Below, piece after piece: positions 22,544 to 32,775 of a stretch of DNA of 64,000 nt. A model generated the notes under the pieces. The model was not told the DNA's origin. It ran no database searches and saw only the letters and a program-made list of their open reading frames with translations. Each line of letters opens with the position of its first letter. The stretch's first letter is position 1. The stretch comes from Chlorops oryzae (taxonomy: Eukaryota > Arthropoda > Insecta > Diptera > Chloropidae), in assembly GCA_020466095.1 (NCBI GenBank), contig CM035806.1:122445168-122509167 (forward strand). Direction: 5' to 3'. Both the position numbers and the translations under genes were made by a program.

Positions 22544-23824
22544 ACAGGTTGACTGATAAGTCCCCGGTCTAACAAAGAAAAACACATTTTTTTGTCAAAA
22601 TTCGTTTTTATTATTCAACATAGTTCCCTTCAAGAGCGATACAACGATTATAACGACCTTCCAATTGTTTGATACCATTTTGGTAGTACTCCTTCGGTTT
22701 TGCCTCAAAATAGGCCTCAGTTTCGGCGATCACCTCTTCATTGCAGCCAAATTTTTTCCCTGCGAGCATCCTTTTGAGGTCTGAGAACAAGAAAAAGTCG
22801 CTGGGGGCCAGATCTGGAGAATACGGTGGATGGGGAAGCAATTCGAAGCCTAATTCATGAATTTTTGCCACCGTTCTCAATGACTTGTGGCACGGTGCGT
22901 TGTCTTGGTGGAACAACACTTTTTTCTTCTTCATATGGGGCCGTTTTGCCGCGATTTCGACCTTCAAACGCTCCAATAACGACATATAATAGTCACTGTT
23001 GATGGTTTTTCCCTTCTCAAGATAATCGATAAAAATTATTCCATGCCCATCCCAAAAAACAGAGGCCATTACTTTGCCAGTGGACTTTTGAGTCTTTCCA
23101 CGCTTCGGAGACGGTTCACCAATCGCTGTCCACTCAGCCGACTGTCGATTGGACTCAGGAGTGTAGTGATAGAGCCATGTTTCATCCATTGTTACATATC
23201 AACGCAAAAACTCGGGTGTATTGCGAGTTAACAGCTGCAAACACCGCTCAGAATCATCAACACGTTGTTGTTTTTGGTCAAATGTGAGCTCGCGCGGCAC
23301 CCATTTTGCACAGAGCTTTTTCATATCCAAATATTGATGAATGATATGACCAACACGTTCCTTTGATATCTTTAAGGCCTCTGCTATCTCGATCAACTTC
23401 ATTTTACGGTCATTCAAAATCATTTTGTGAATTTTTTTGATGTTTTCGTCGGTAACCACCTCTTTCGGGCGTCCACTGCGTTCACCGTCCTCCGTGCTCA
23501 TTTCATTTGCATACCAATCAATTATTGTTGATTTTCCTGGGGCAGAGTCCGGAAACTCATTATCAAGCCAAGTTTTTGCTTCCACTGTATTTTTTCCCTT
23601 CAGAAAACAGTATTTTATCAAAACACGAAATTCCTTTTTTTCCATTTTTTTCATAATAACAAAAGTTGCTTCACAAAAGACGCTTTATCTCACAAACTAA
23701 TTGACTTACAGACGTCAAATTTTGACACGAATCATTTGAAGGTTGCCACTATATAAAAATAATATGCATTTAATACTAGCGACGCCATCTATGTGTCAGA
23801 CCGGGGACTTATCAGCCAACCTGT
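22544..23824 (-). mobile_element. Himar1-like (irritans) mariner, 1281 bp, TSD TA
   Basis: The ends read ACAGGTTGACTGATAAGTCC and the inverse of ACAGGTTGGCTGATAAGTCC, with TA on both sides (22542-22543 and 23825-23826). Length and ends match the Himar1 type (about 1.29 kb). It splits the outer hAT transposase. Confidence 0.97.
22611..23645 (-). pseudogene. Himar1-like mariner transposase with a stop and a small deletion
   Basis: It starts with MEKKEFRVLIK at 23645. Motifs seen: WVPRELTFDQKQ, YVTMDETWL (first Asp), LFHQDNAPCHKS (second Asp) and YSPDLAPSDFFLF (third Asp), the D,D34D triad. One in-frame TGA lies at 23199-23201, immediately before the first catalytic Asp motif. In addition the DWYA...EMSTEDG region is about four residues shorter than in Himar1. 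The TGA sits where the family has Arg, so a CGA to TGA change is likely. The rest is close to family consensus, so it died recently. Confidence 0.93.
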
Positions 23825-23826
23825 TA

Positions 23827-23910
23827 CTAGCTTCATGTTCTTTCAAAATTCGTCTGCTGAATGTTCGGGCAGAAAGATGTTGAAGTGCCTTTCCGTTTTT
23901 TTTTAATTTT
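23827..23910 (-). pseudogene. hAT transposase, N-terminal exon piece (outer hAT)
   Basis: KALQHLSARTFSRRILKEHEA on the minus strand lies between the BED exon (24356-24262) and the central part. The frame joins 22541 only with a small shift across the Himar insertion. Confidence 0.5.
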
Positions 23911-24261
23911 CATATCTAACGAGTGTAATAAATTCAAATAAATTTGAATGAACTTAATTGCCAACTTGTAACTTACTAACCATCAAATATTTTTCGAAAT
24001 GCCGGCGATTCAACGGTGTTTAATGGCACTTATGATTCTAGTACATAACTAAGAACATTTTCTTCGAATTGAGCTTGCGAAAAAAAACAATAAGTTTTAT
24101 GTTCATAGGAGTCGCTTTTCATTTTATTTGCTTTGTTTATAGCGTACTGATTATATTCATTAGTTTTGCGTTTATGCGCTTTCTACAAATGTAATTTTAT
24201 ATTAAAATTTTAATAAGACTAAACAAAGTTGATAGGAACACTGTATATAAAAAATCTTTAC

Positions 24262-24356
24262 CTTAATGTGTGAGACAAAATTTGAAGAGCTTCGCAGTGA
24301 GCCACAAATTTTATGGTCTCTATTGTGCTCTTCTTTGCATAGCTGACAGGTTGCTT
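24262..24356 (-). pseudogene. BED-type zinc-finger exon of the outer hAT
   Basis: The minus strand reads CQLCKEEHNRDHKICGSL and then NFVSHIK, followed by a donor-like GTAAAG (24261-24256). C-x2-C followed by a later His fits a BED finger, which in hAT transposases binds the element ends. The exon start is cut by sequence beginning CAGTGGCGGATCCAG at 24357, another hAT-type end. Confidence 0.6.
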
Positions 24357-24600
24357 CAGTGGCGGATCCAGGATTTGGGAAAGGGGGGGTCCAAAACTTT
24401 TTGCTAGAGGCAGAAAAATAATTTTGGTTTATTTTAAATAAATTTCACAGCTTCATACAATAACCCGGACCCGATATACCAGCTTTGCTTCCACTATAAT
24501 TGCGGCCTTAGAGTTGCAGGACTATCGATTTCAGTTTTTCTTTGATTGTTAACGGTTAAAATTAGAAACTGGGCGAACGATCAGGCCCGTTTTGTGTACT
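24357..24600. mobile_element. Possible truncated hAT-type element end
   Basis: CAGTGGCGGATCCAGGATTT followed by a G-rich run is a common hAT MITE start. I could not find the partner end or the TSD, so boundaries are unknown. Confidence 0.35.
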
Positions 24601-24635
24601 TTCTGATCAGTTTTTTTTGGCAACACTGGTACAGA

Positions 24636-24668
24636 TATAAAGAGCACACTCGCAACGAGCTCAGTTGT
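24636..24668 (+). promoter_or_regulatory. Candidate core promoter (TATA plus initiator)
   Basis: TATAAAG at 24636-24642 lies 27 bp before the A of TCAGTT at 24661-24666, the insect initiator. The spacing is right. GGTCT follows at about +28, close to a downstream promoter element. A 99-codon frame follows (24665-24964), with AATAAA-like text near 25030. It may be the promoter of a small transposon-derived unit or LTR remnant. Confidence 0.4.
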
Positions 24669-24964
24669 TGTTAACATATAGCACTGTAGGTCTAACTGTC
24701 GACGTCGAAAAGCCTCTGCCGCTAATAAGAAATTCACCATTAGGCAGGTATAGGAAATTCAACTCTTTCGAGAAATTCACCAAAACGCTACCAACAAAAA
24801 CCTTAAGCAGGAATAGGAAATTCAACTCTTTCGAGAAATTCACCAGAAAGCTACCAACAACAATACGGGTAGACACAAAGTGGCACTATGATGCCACTTG
24901 CGAGAAAATTATCAAAGAAACACGGCGTCGGCTCGGTTTTTTATATTGCTTGAAAAGTTCATAA
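24665..24964 (+). CDS. Hypothetical small ORF containing a 62 bp tandem repeat
   Basis: This 99-codon frame lies just behind a TATA/initiator pair. The text KFNSFEKFTKTLPT is repeated as KFNSFEKFTRKLPT because of a 62 bp DNA duplication (24746-24869). The C-terminal part is basic (ETRRRLGFLYCLKSS). I do not recognise the family. It may well be non-coding; the support is position behind the promoter-like motif and an AATAAA downstream. Confidence 0.3.
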   Translation: MLLTYSTVGLTVDVEKPLPLIRNSPLGRYRKFNSFEKFTKTLPTKTLSRNRKFNSFEKFTRKLPTTIRVDTKWHYDATCEKIIKETRRRLGFLYCLKSS

Positions 24965-26050
24965 TTGAAACTTTACTAAATGTATTACGATATGTTTTTG
25001 CTCAATGTGCACGAATGTGTTCATTTTGTAATAAATTGACATACATTTTTGACTACGGCTACGAATTTGATTGTACATAGAATTTAGCATTTTTGCTGAA
25101 ATAGTGTGATCAAAAAGTCAAGTGGACAGGGTAGAACTAAAAAAAACAATTTATTTTTCTCCTTGATATTTAGTTTCCTTGATTAGTTTTATGTTTTTCA
25201 AGCTTTTCATATCATTTTATGAGTTTGGTAGATATTTTATATGTAATGAACTCGAAAATCTGCCAAAATTAAAAATAAAAGTGGGAAAGAATTTCACCAG
25301 AGCAGAGCTAAAGATTTCGCTGCCATAGCATGCTTCTCTTTTCCTCATGCTATATGCCTATGTTGAAGCAGCGTAGCTCTAACACATTGCAGGGATTAGG
25401 AAGAAGAAGAGTTAGACCTATAGTCCTATATGGTTGTTAAGAAGCGAACGAAGGAAGACGTTTGTCGAATGATTTATGCGAAGTGATTTTCGGAATATTT
25501 TTACGAAAGATTATACCTCGAGTGCCATACACTGTGTAGTTTGAAGCATACGAAATTTTTAATTTATCCATATGTCTTTTTCAAGACAATGTTTTTTCGA
25601 ATAGTTTTCATTAATAGTATTAGTTTTGTTAATAATAGTTTTTGGCGTGTAACGCATTTTTAGGCTTAAGACCTCCTTTTTATATTATATATTTGCATGT
25701 TTTTCTCTGTTTTAGGATTAAGCCAGCTTCGATTTTGATGAACTTATCAATTGCTTGAAATAAGGTTTTTTATTTTGAAATTTCAATTTTCCTTTTTTAA
25801 TTTTAACATAATTTAGATTTATTTTAAAATTTTCACTGACACTGAAAAATGAACCACTAAAATTCTTTCAGTGCAAAGCAGAGAGCTATTTTCGTTAAAA
25901 TAATGCTTTGTGAGTTTAGTTTGGCATGAATGCTTCTGAAGGTAAGACCTATGTCGCTCGTCTTCGCAAAATGAAGAGCGAATTTGTATTTTATGAAGTT
26001 GTTGCACCACTACATATTCATGAGCTTAGGTTTGCTAATGTATTGCGCCC
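24965..26050. other. Unassigned AT-rich sequence at the right side of the outer hAT
   Basis: No supported gene. Near 26045 the text GCGCCCAGCCCTG looks like another hAT-type end (complement of CAGGGCTGGGCGC), but its partner was not found. Confidence 0.4.
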
Positions 26051-26155
26051 AGCCCTGGTCATGTGTTTTATTAGAATACTTTGCTCATGAGCAAATAGTG
26101 AAATGATCGAACATGAGCAGCACATGTATGTTCAAATATGAACCCTGAAGAAAAC

Positions 26156-29100
26156 TGAAAATGAAGTCCGGCTTGTAAACAACATTATAAACGATACCAT
26201 GGTCAAAGAGGCATTTATTGAAGATAACCCTTGGAATGCTCTTTTCGATACAGGAAGCAAGTGTCACATAATGACCAAACGTGAATTCGATTCGCTAAAG
26301 TATCGTCAATTGCAAGAAACTAAGGATAAATTGGTTGGCTTCGGAAAAGTTAGTGTTTCTTCCATTGGACAAGCTCATGCCGAAATTTTGGTTGACGGCC
26401 AAAATTTTTATCTGAAATTTCATGTAGCTCCGTCGCATTTTTTGGACGTGGACATTATACTCGGTAAGGAAATAGGCAAGATGGCGAGTATTCAAATCAC
26501 AGCTGACAAAGTGGAATTCACGAAGATCGTTAACAAACCATCGGAAGCAGGCCGTGAAACCCCGGAAATATTTAAAATTGATGTTGCAGAAGATTTTGTA
26601 TCGGATATCGACTCCATGGCTAGCGAACAAGCAAAAATGAAAGTCGAAAATTCAATCAAAGGATATAATCCTACTAAAGGAAAGGAGACTGATGTAACTA
26701 TGCACATCGTTCTCGTCAGTGATGTACCGATTTTTTGTGCACCAAGGAGACTCCCATTCAAAGAGAGGGAAATCGTCGAGTGTCAACTGGGAGAGTGGCT
26801 GAACGAAGGTGTAATCGAACCATCAAACTCTGAGTTCAGCAGCCCAGTCGTATTGGTTAGAAAGAAGGACGGTACCCCAAGACTCTGTATTGATTATAGA
26901 CGAATCAATCAGATAATAGTCAAGGATAGATTCCCACTGCCACTGATCGAGGATCACATCGATAGATTACAAAATGCACGAATGTTTAGCACCATCGACT
27001 TAAAAAATGGCTTCTTTCATGTTCTGGTGGATGCATCTAGCAGGAAGCTTACGTCGTTTGTAACGCACAGTGGTCAATACCAGTTTCGCAGGGTGCCTAA
27101 TGCGAGATGGTATGGCACTACCGTATATCGATGACGTGATAATTCCAGCAATCTATGAGATTCAAGCAGTCGTGCGTTTGGAAAAAGTTTTTAAAACGTG
27201 CGAGGAATACGGGCTCCAGATAAACTTCAGAAAATGTAATTTTCTCAAAACCAAAGTCGAATTCCTGGGATACGTAATAGAGAATGGGAAAGTTAGTCCA
27301 TCACCAAAAAAGGTAGAAGCTCTATCATCGTATCCAACGCCGCGAAATATTAAGCAGCTCGAAAGCTTTCTTGGTCTTGCCAGCTATTTCAGTAAGTTTA
27401 TTCCAAAATTCTTAACGATAGCAAAACCATTGACGGACCTAAGGAAGAAGAATCAACGCTTCGAATTGCCAGCAGAAGCTTTGTATGCCATTAATAGCCT
27501 GAAGGAAATTATGACGCAGCATCCAATTTTGATTATCTTCAATCAAAATTATGAGACGGAAGTCCATACGGACGCCTCCATGGATGCATATGGCGCTGTT
27601 CTCGTACAAAGACTCCCGGACGATAATGAGCTTCACCCAGTCTACTTCATGAGCCGTAAAACTACAGACGCCGAAAAGAAGTATACCAGATACGAGCTCG
27701 AAGTTTTGGCAATAATCGAGGCACTGAAGAAGATCAGAGTTTACTTGTTGGGGCTCCATTTCAAACTGGTAACCGATTGCAAGGCATTCACGCAAACGCT
27801 GCAAAAAAGGGATTTAAGTACAAGAGTCGCGAGATAGGTTCTATTTCTGGAGGAATATGATTTCGACGTGGACCACCGTTCCGGTATCGCAAATACGTCG
27901 ATGTCGATGCATTGAGTCGAAATCCAATAATGACGATCAACGAGGTCAATTTTCTTACAGTTATTAGACGAGCACAATCCCAGGACGACGAACTAAAAAG
28001 CGATCTTCCATATCCTGAAAGACACCCCTCATTTTGAAGACTAATTCCTTAAGGGCGATATTCTGCATAAAGTCGAGAAAGGAAACGAATTAGTAGTTGT
28101 ACCCGAAAGCAATGCAAAGAGAGGTGATTCGGAAAGCCCTCGAAAAAAGGTCACTTCGCGATCAAGAAAACAAGGGAATTGATCAAAAGGAGTAGCTACA
28201 TCCCAAAGCTGGAACAACATATACAGCGTTGCATCAATTGCTGCATTCCATGTATAGTCTCAAATCGTAAGCGGGGAAAGCAGGTATGCCATTAATAGCC
28301 TGAAGGAAATTATGACGCAGCATCCAATTTTGATTATCTTCAATCAAAATTATGAGACGGAAGTCCATACGGACGCCTCCATGGATGCATATGGCGCTGT
28401 TCTCGTACAAAGACTCCCGGACGATAATGAGCTTCACCCAGTCTACTTCATGAGCCGTAAAACTACAGACGCCGAAAAGAAGTATACCAGATACGAGCTC
28501 GAAGTTTTGGCAATAATCGAGGCACTGAAGAAGATCAGAGTTTACTTGTTGGGGCTCCATTTCAAACTGGTAACCGATTGCAAGGCATTCACGCAAACGC
28601 TGAAAAAAAGGGATTTAAGTACAAGAGTCGCGAGATAGGTTCTATTTCTGGAGGAATATGATTTCGACGTGGACCACCGTTCCGGATCGCAAATACGTCG
28701 ATGTCGATGCATTGAGTCGAAATCCAATAATGACGATCAACGAGGTCAATTTTCTTACAGTTATTAGACGAGCACAATCCCAGGACGACGAACTAAAAGC
28801 GATCTTCCATATCCTGAAAGACACCCCTCATTTTGAAGACTAATTCCTTAAGGGCGATATTCTGCATAAAGTCGAGAAAGGAAACGAATTAGTAGTTGTA
28901 CCCAAAGCAATGCAAAGAGAGGTGATTCGGAAAGCCCTCGAAAAAGGTCACTTCGCGATCAAGAAAACAAGGGAATTGATTCAAAAGGAGTACTACATCC
29001 CAAAGCTGGAACAACATATACAGCGTTGCATCAATTGCTGCATTCCATGTATAGTCTCAAATCGTAAGCGGGGAAAGCAGGAAGGCGAATTTTATCCTAT

Positions 29101-30051
29101 TCTCAAAGATGACCTGCCGTTGCACACGTACCATATCGATTTTCTAGGCCCTCTGGAGACTACAAGTAAGCAATATCACCACATTTTGGCCGTGGTGGAT
29201 GCGGTCACGAAGTTCTGTTGGCTCTATCCAACCAAATCTTCCACAACAAAAGACGTGATCAGTAAGTTGGAGCATCAAAGCGTTAACTTCGGAAACCCTG
29301 TACAGATGATATCCGATCGAGGTGCAGCCTTTTCCTCTGATGAATTCCGCAGCTATTGTAATTCACAGAATATTAAGCATTTCATTGTGACGACCGGCTT
29401 GCCACGAGTCAATGGCCAAGTCGACCGACTTAACGCAGTTAAAAGTGCAGTTTGGGCGAAGCTGAGTGTCGATAATCCCTTAAAGTGATATTGTCACGTT
29501 GACAGAGTACAACAGGCGATAAATTCAACATATTCCCCGAGCACAGGCGTGACACCATTTGAACTTCTAATTGGTGTAAAGATGCGTAATCTCGACGACA
29601 TTCATCTAAAGGAATTGGTTGAGAAGGAATTGCGATCCCAGTTTGATGAAGAAAGACGATGCATGAGGAAAGATACGAAACAGAAAATCATCGAAATGCA
29701 AGAAGAAAACCGCAATTCGTTCAACCGCAAAAGGAAGAAAGCAACAATCTATAAACAAGGAGATATGGTGGTCATAAAACGGAGTCAACTTGGCGGAGGA
29801 CTTCGTCCAAAGTTTCTGGGCCCTTACCATATTGTAAAGCTCAAGTGAAACGACACCTACGACGCGTTAAAAAGTGGTGTGTGTGAAGGACCGTTACGTA
29901 CTACAACGTGCGCCGAGTACATGAAGCAGTATATGGTGCAATCTGGTTCTGATGATGACGATTCCGACGCTTCAGGTTTTGACGCATTCGAGACGAATGC
30001 ACCGCAGGATGGCCGATATGTGGGAATGAAAGAGACAGACATACGGCGCAA
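26156..30051 (+). pseudogene. Pol of the mdg3/blastopia-like gypsy element
   Basis: Continues the gag frame cut at 4805. Protease: ALFDTGSKCHIM (~26235). RT: RLCIDYRRINQII (~26880), FSTIDLKNGFFHV (~26990), then a deletion removes the block between QYQFRRVP and ALPYIDDVIIP with a frame shift (~27100). RNase H: EVHTDASMDAYGAVL (~27560). Integrase: zinc finger region GHFAIKKTRELI...CINCCIPC (~28950), HIDFLGPL, MISDRGAAFSS, then GQVDRLN where a Glu is expected. Stops: TAG at 27834-27836, its duplicate at ~28635, TGA at 29486-29488 and TGA at 29846-29848. An 800 bp internal tandem duplication adds damage. Clearly inactive. Confidence 0.92.
27484..29081 (+). repeat. ~799 bp tandem duplication inside pol
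   Basis: TATGCCATTAATAGCCTGAA starts at 27484 and again at 28283. Each unit runs through the RNase H and integrase N-terminus to CGTAAGCGGGGAAAGCAG. The two units are almost identical, including the same TAG stop. The first unit has several extra single bases (for example CCGGTATCG against CCGGATCG, GGAGTAGCTACA against GGAGTACTACA). Confidence 0.95.
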
Positions 30052-30548
30052 CTAGGTTGACTCGGAGATGAACGAATCGAGTTGCAAAGCGGGCAGCGAA
30101 GTTAGTTGCGAAGAAGACGGTAGCGAGCTAAGACGGAAACGAAACGGCGTGAATTAAAGACGATTCTTAAATTCAATAAGTTTCAAACGTGTATTTTCTT
30201 ATACAGTGGCGAGCAGAAGTGAGCAACTGTTGGGTTCTTCAATTGTTTTCTCTTTATATCTCCGGTGTTAATAAAGATATCCTAGTGAAATTTTCGGTAT
30301 ATGTACATTAATTATTTTGGAATATAAATAGTGAGACGAAAACGAAGTAAAGGTTGTAGGAAAAGAGAGAACAGCAAAACATGCTACCAGACCCACATGT
30401 ACTCAGTTTTGCTCGTTTGGAAAAATTTACTAACGATTTAGATTAAATAGGTAGTCAACGGGAAAAATTATAAATGTTAGTAGATGACGCATTGGGAGAA
30501 TAGTCAAGGACTCCAAAACATAGATCTCACATCTTTTCGATAACCTTA

Positions 30549-31658
30549 CCCAAGTAGCAAAATAGGTCGAAAATTGGTAAATTCTTACCTATATTAGGTC
30601 AGAATATATACTTGACCTAACCAAAATAGGTCGAAATTACGTCGATTCGACGTCGAGTCGACGTAAGTGGGGAATAGATTGGAAGTCGATTGGCGGTAAT
30701 AATAGGTCATAATAGGGCATTTCGACTTCAAAGTCAGGGCGAAAAGAAGTCCGTTTACCTAATATTAGTCGAAAAGAAGTCGCAATGACCAATTTTCGAC
30801 CTAATTGGACTTATGAGTAAAACGAAAGAGAACGTAAAAGGAAACGAAAAAAGTGAGAGAGAGAGTAACAGAGAAAGATATAAATACATAATATCTTACT
30901 CAGTCATTCGTATTACTCGAAAGTAGAAATGAACGAGAGATTTTCTTCTTCGTGTGTCTTAAGAAATAAATAATAAATAAAATATGGACTTCATTAAAAA
31001 TTATTTTGCGCTTAATATGTCCCAAAAACATATGCCCGCTGAGATTTTTCGTGAAAGTGTTCCTTCTACTTCTTAATTTTTAAGGGGATTTCTCATTGAT
31101 GGAAATTAAATAAATATTGCTTGAAAAAAATTGTTCTTCTTAAAGAAAAATCATATGCAGAAGAATAATTCTCAATTTGCCATTCGAAAAACATGGCGGA
31201 GCTCGACCTATTTTGACCTATTTCGACTTTAAAGTCAAACCGACTATGAAGTCCAAAAATCAAGTCCGCTCGACTTTGAAGTCGAAGCATGCAACAAAAT
31301 AAGTCAACTTTTGACCCTATTTCGCCCTATAAGTCAAACGGACTTTAAAGTCGAATTTTAGTCAAAAAATTGGTCTGTTTGCCTTGAAAAATTACCTAAT
31401 TTGGAATTCAAAGTTAAGTCAATTTTAAGTCACTCAATAGGGAATTTTTTACCTATTTTCGACCAAAAATCGACTTGGAAGTCGAAGCGACTTTGAAGTC
31501 ATGAAATAGGTAGAATAGAGGTAATTTGGACCTTCGAAACGGACTTTTAAGTTAGGTCATATTTAAGGCCGGAAAATAGGTCAGAAATAGGGTATTTTCA
31601 ACCAAAATAGGTCGATTCGACTTGCTGCTGGTCGAATCGCTCTATTTTGCTGCTTGGG
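30549..31658. mobile_element. Non-autonomous TIR element, 1110 bp, TSD TTA
   Basis: It begins CCCAAGTAGCAAAATAGG and ends with the inverse of CCCAAGCAGCAAAATAGA. TTA flanks both sides, and copy 1 at 3380-3395 shows the uninterrupted site (AACCTTATGGCTG), an exact empty site. The inside is packed with AGTCGA/TCGACT and AATAGGTC words in both orientations. No coding capacity. A 3 bp TWA TSD suggests PIF/Harbinger or a CCC-ended relative. Confidence 0.9.
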
Positions 31659-32011
31659 TTATGGCTGTAGAGGCATCGTTTAATGGCGGGTTGGGACATT
31701 TTATAAAAAATAATTTCAAAAGTAGATATCTATAAAAATAAAACAATTTTTGTATGTTTCTCAGTTAATAGTAATTCCATCGATCACTTGGAAAATTTTC
31801 ACACTTACCGGTTACCTAGTTTGTTCAAAAAGTACGTACAAACTACGAAACATTTAACAATTTATTGCTTTCTTCTAAGAAAAATGCCAACAAAAACTAC
31901 TACAACAAGAAAATATCAAAAAATTTGGCTATTTAAGAATAAAGGATACCTTTTCCAATCTAAAGTTTTAAAATTGACATCGATCGGTCTACTAGTTTTC
32001 AAACGATTACA

Positions 32012-32113
32012 TGTTGAAGTACAGCGAAAAGGCTGTTGGGAGTTTTGTATGAGATTCTATGAAAACTCCGTTATACTTCTGTGCTATACGTTTTTCACTT
32101 TTTCGCTACAACA
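32012..32113 (+). repeat. Segment inverted relative to copy 1 of the LTR-like repeat
   Basis: This is the partner of 3741-3847 in opposite orientation, with TGTTGAAGTACAGCGAAAA at its left and the imperfect inverse TTTTTCGCTACAACA at its right. Flanking LTR text on the left is collinear in both copies. Confidence 0.8.
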
Positions 32114-32117
32114 TAAT

Positions 32118-32135
32118 TGGCGCAGCCGGTAGGAT
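32118..32135 (+). promoter_or_regulatory. Candidate primer-binding site
   Basis: TGGCGCAGCCGGTAGGAT follows the end of copy 2. It resembles the tRNA-Ser-complementary sites of 297/17.6-type gypsy elements. No gag follows it here. Confidence 0.55.
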
Positions 32136-32303
32136 ATGTCGCTTCTCCAACCGTCTGAATCGTTTTCGAATAACTTTTCTTTTCTTTTAATAATTCTTTT
32201 TCTTTGGCCATATGCCTGAAGCAAAATAACTTTCTTTAGCGCAAAAAAAAATCTTATCAAACGGGACATTATGAGCGCACTATGTTTTGCTTCTCTATTT
32301 GTA

Positions 32304-32775
32304 GGCGTGGCAGTGGGAGGGCCACATAAATTATTTCCCTACACTTTTCATTCGCCTTGGTGAACCTATGTTGCGAATTTGAAGCTTCTACGCCTTTTAC
32401 TTCGGAAGTTACGAAAAATCTTCATTTGTGGGCGTGGCAGTGGGCGGGCCACATAAAATTTTTTCCTACACCTTTCATTCGCCTTGGTGAACCTATGTTG
32501 CAAATTTGAAGCTTCTACGCCTTTTACTTCGGAAGTTACGAAAAATCTTCATTTGTGGGCGTGGCAATGGGCGGGCAACATAAAATTTTTTCCTACTCCT
32601 TTCATTCGCCTTGGTGAACCTATGTTGCGAATTTAAAGCTTCTACGCCTTTTACTTCGCAAGTTACGAAAATTCTCCATTTGTGGGCGTGGCAATGGGCG
32701 GGCTACATAAATTTTTGTTCCTACACCTTTCATTTGCCTTGGTCAACCTATGTTGCGAATTTGAAGCTTCTACGC
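32304..32775 (+). repeat. 127 bp tandem repeat array, about 3.7 units
   Basis: Units start at 32304, 32431, 32558 and 32685 with GGCGTGGCARTGGG. They contain TCGCCTTGGTGAACCTATGT and GAAGCTTCTACGCCTTTTAC. GGGCGTGGC words also occur in the DINE-1 elements nearby, so the array may derive from a DINE-type tail. Confidence 0.9.

Larger units (their letters stand above)
4806..26147 (-). mobile_element. hAT transposon (21.3 kb with nested insertions), TSD AAGAAAAC
   Basis: The ends are inverted: CAGGGTTCGTATTTGAACA at the left and the complement of CAGGGTTCATATTTGAACA at the right. A further shared subterminal block (TGCTCATGAGCAAAGTATTC) lies at ~5710 and ~26080. The 8 bp before the left end (4798-4805) and after the right end (26148-26155) are both AAGAAAAC. 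CAGGG termini with 8 bp TSDs are typical of hAT elements. Minus-strand hAT transposase pieces lie inside, in order: 24356-24262, ~23910-23827, 22541-22003 and 11853-10905. The excess length is explained by later insertions: a tnp2-type element, two mariners, another hAT, DINE-1, MITEs and fold-backs. It inserted inside the gag-pol gene. Confidence 0.9.
30205..32117 (+). repeat. LTR-like direct repeat, copy 2, with an inserted TIR element
   Basis: It matches copy 1 from AGTGGCGAGC onwards. Without the 1110 bp insertion and one TTA it is ~800 bp long. It ends ...ACATAAT directly before TGGCGCAGCCGGTAGGAT, which looks like a tRNA-Ser-type primer-binding site. That is what is expected after a 5' LTR, not a 3' one. 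Hence this could be the left LTR of a deleted tandem copy, or the ownership of the enclosed gag-pol by these LTRs is uncertain. Confidence 0.7.

Noticed and set aside
32304..32775. Regularly spaced repeats as a possible CRISPR
   Set aside because: Whole 127 bp units are repeated with no unique spacers, and the genome is eukaryotic.
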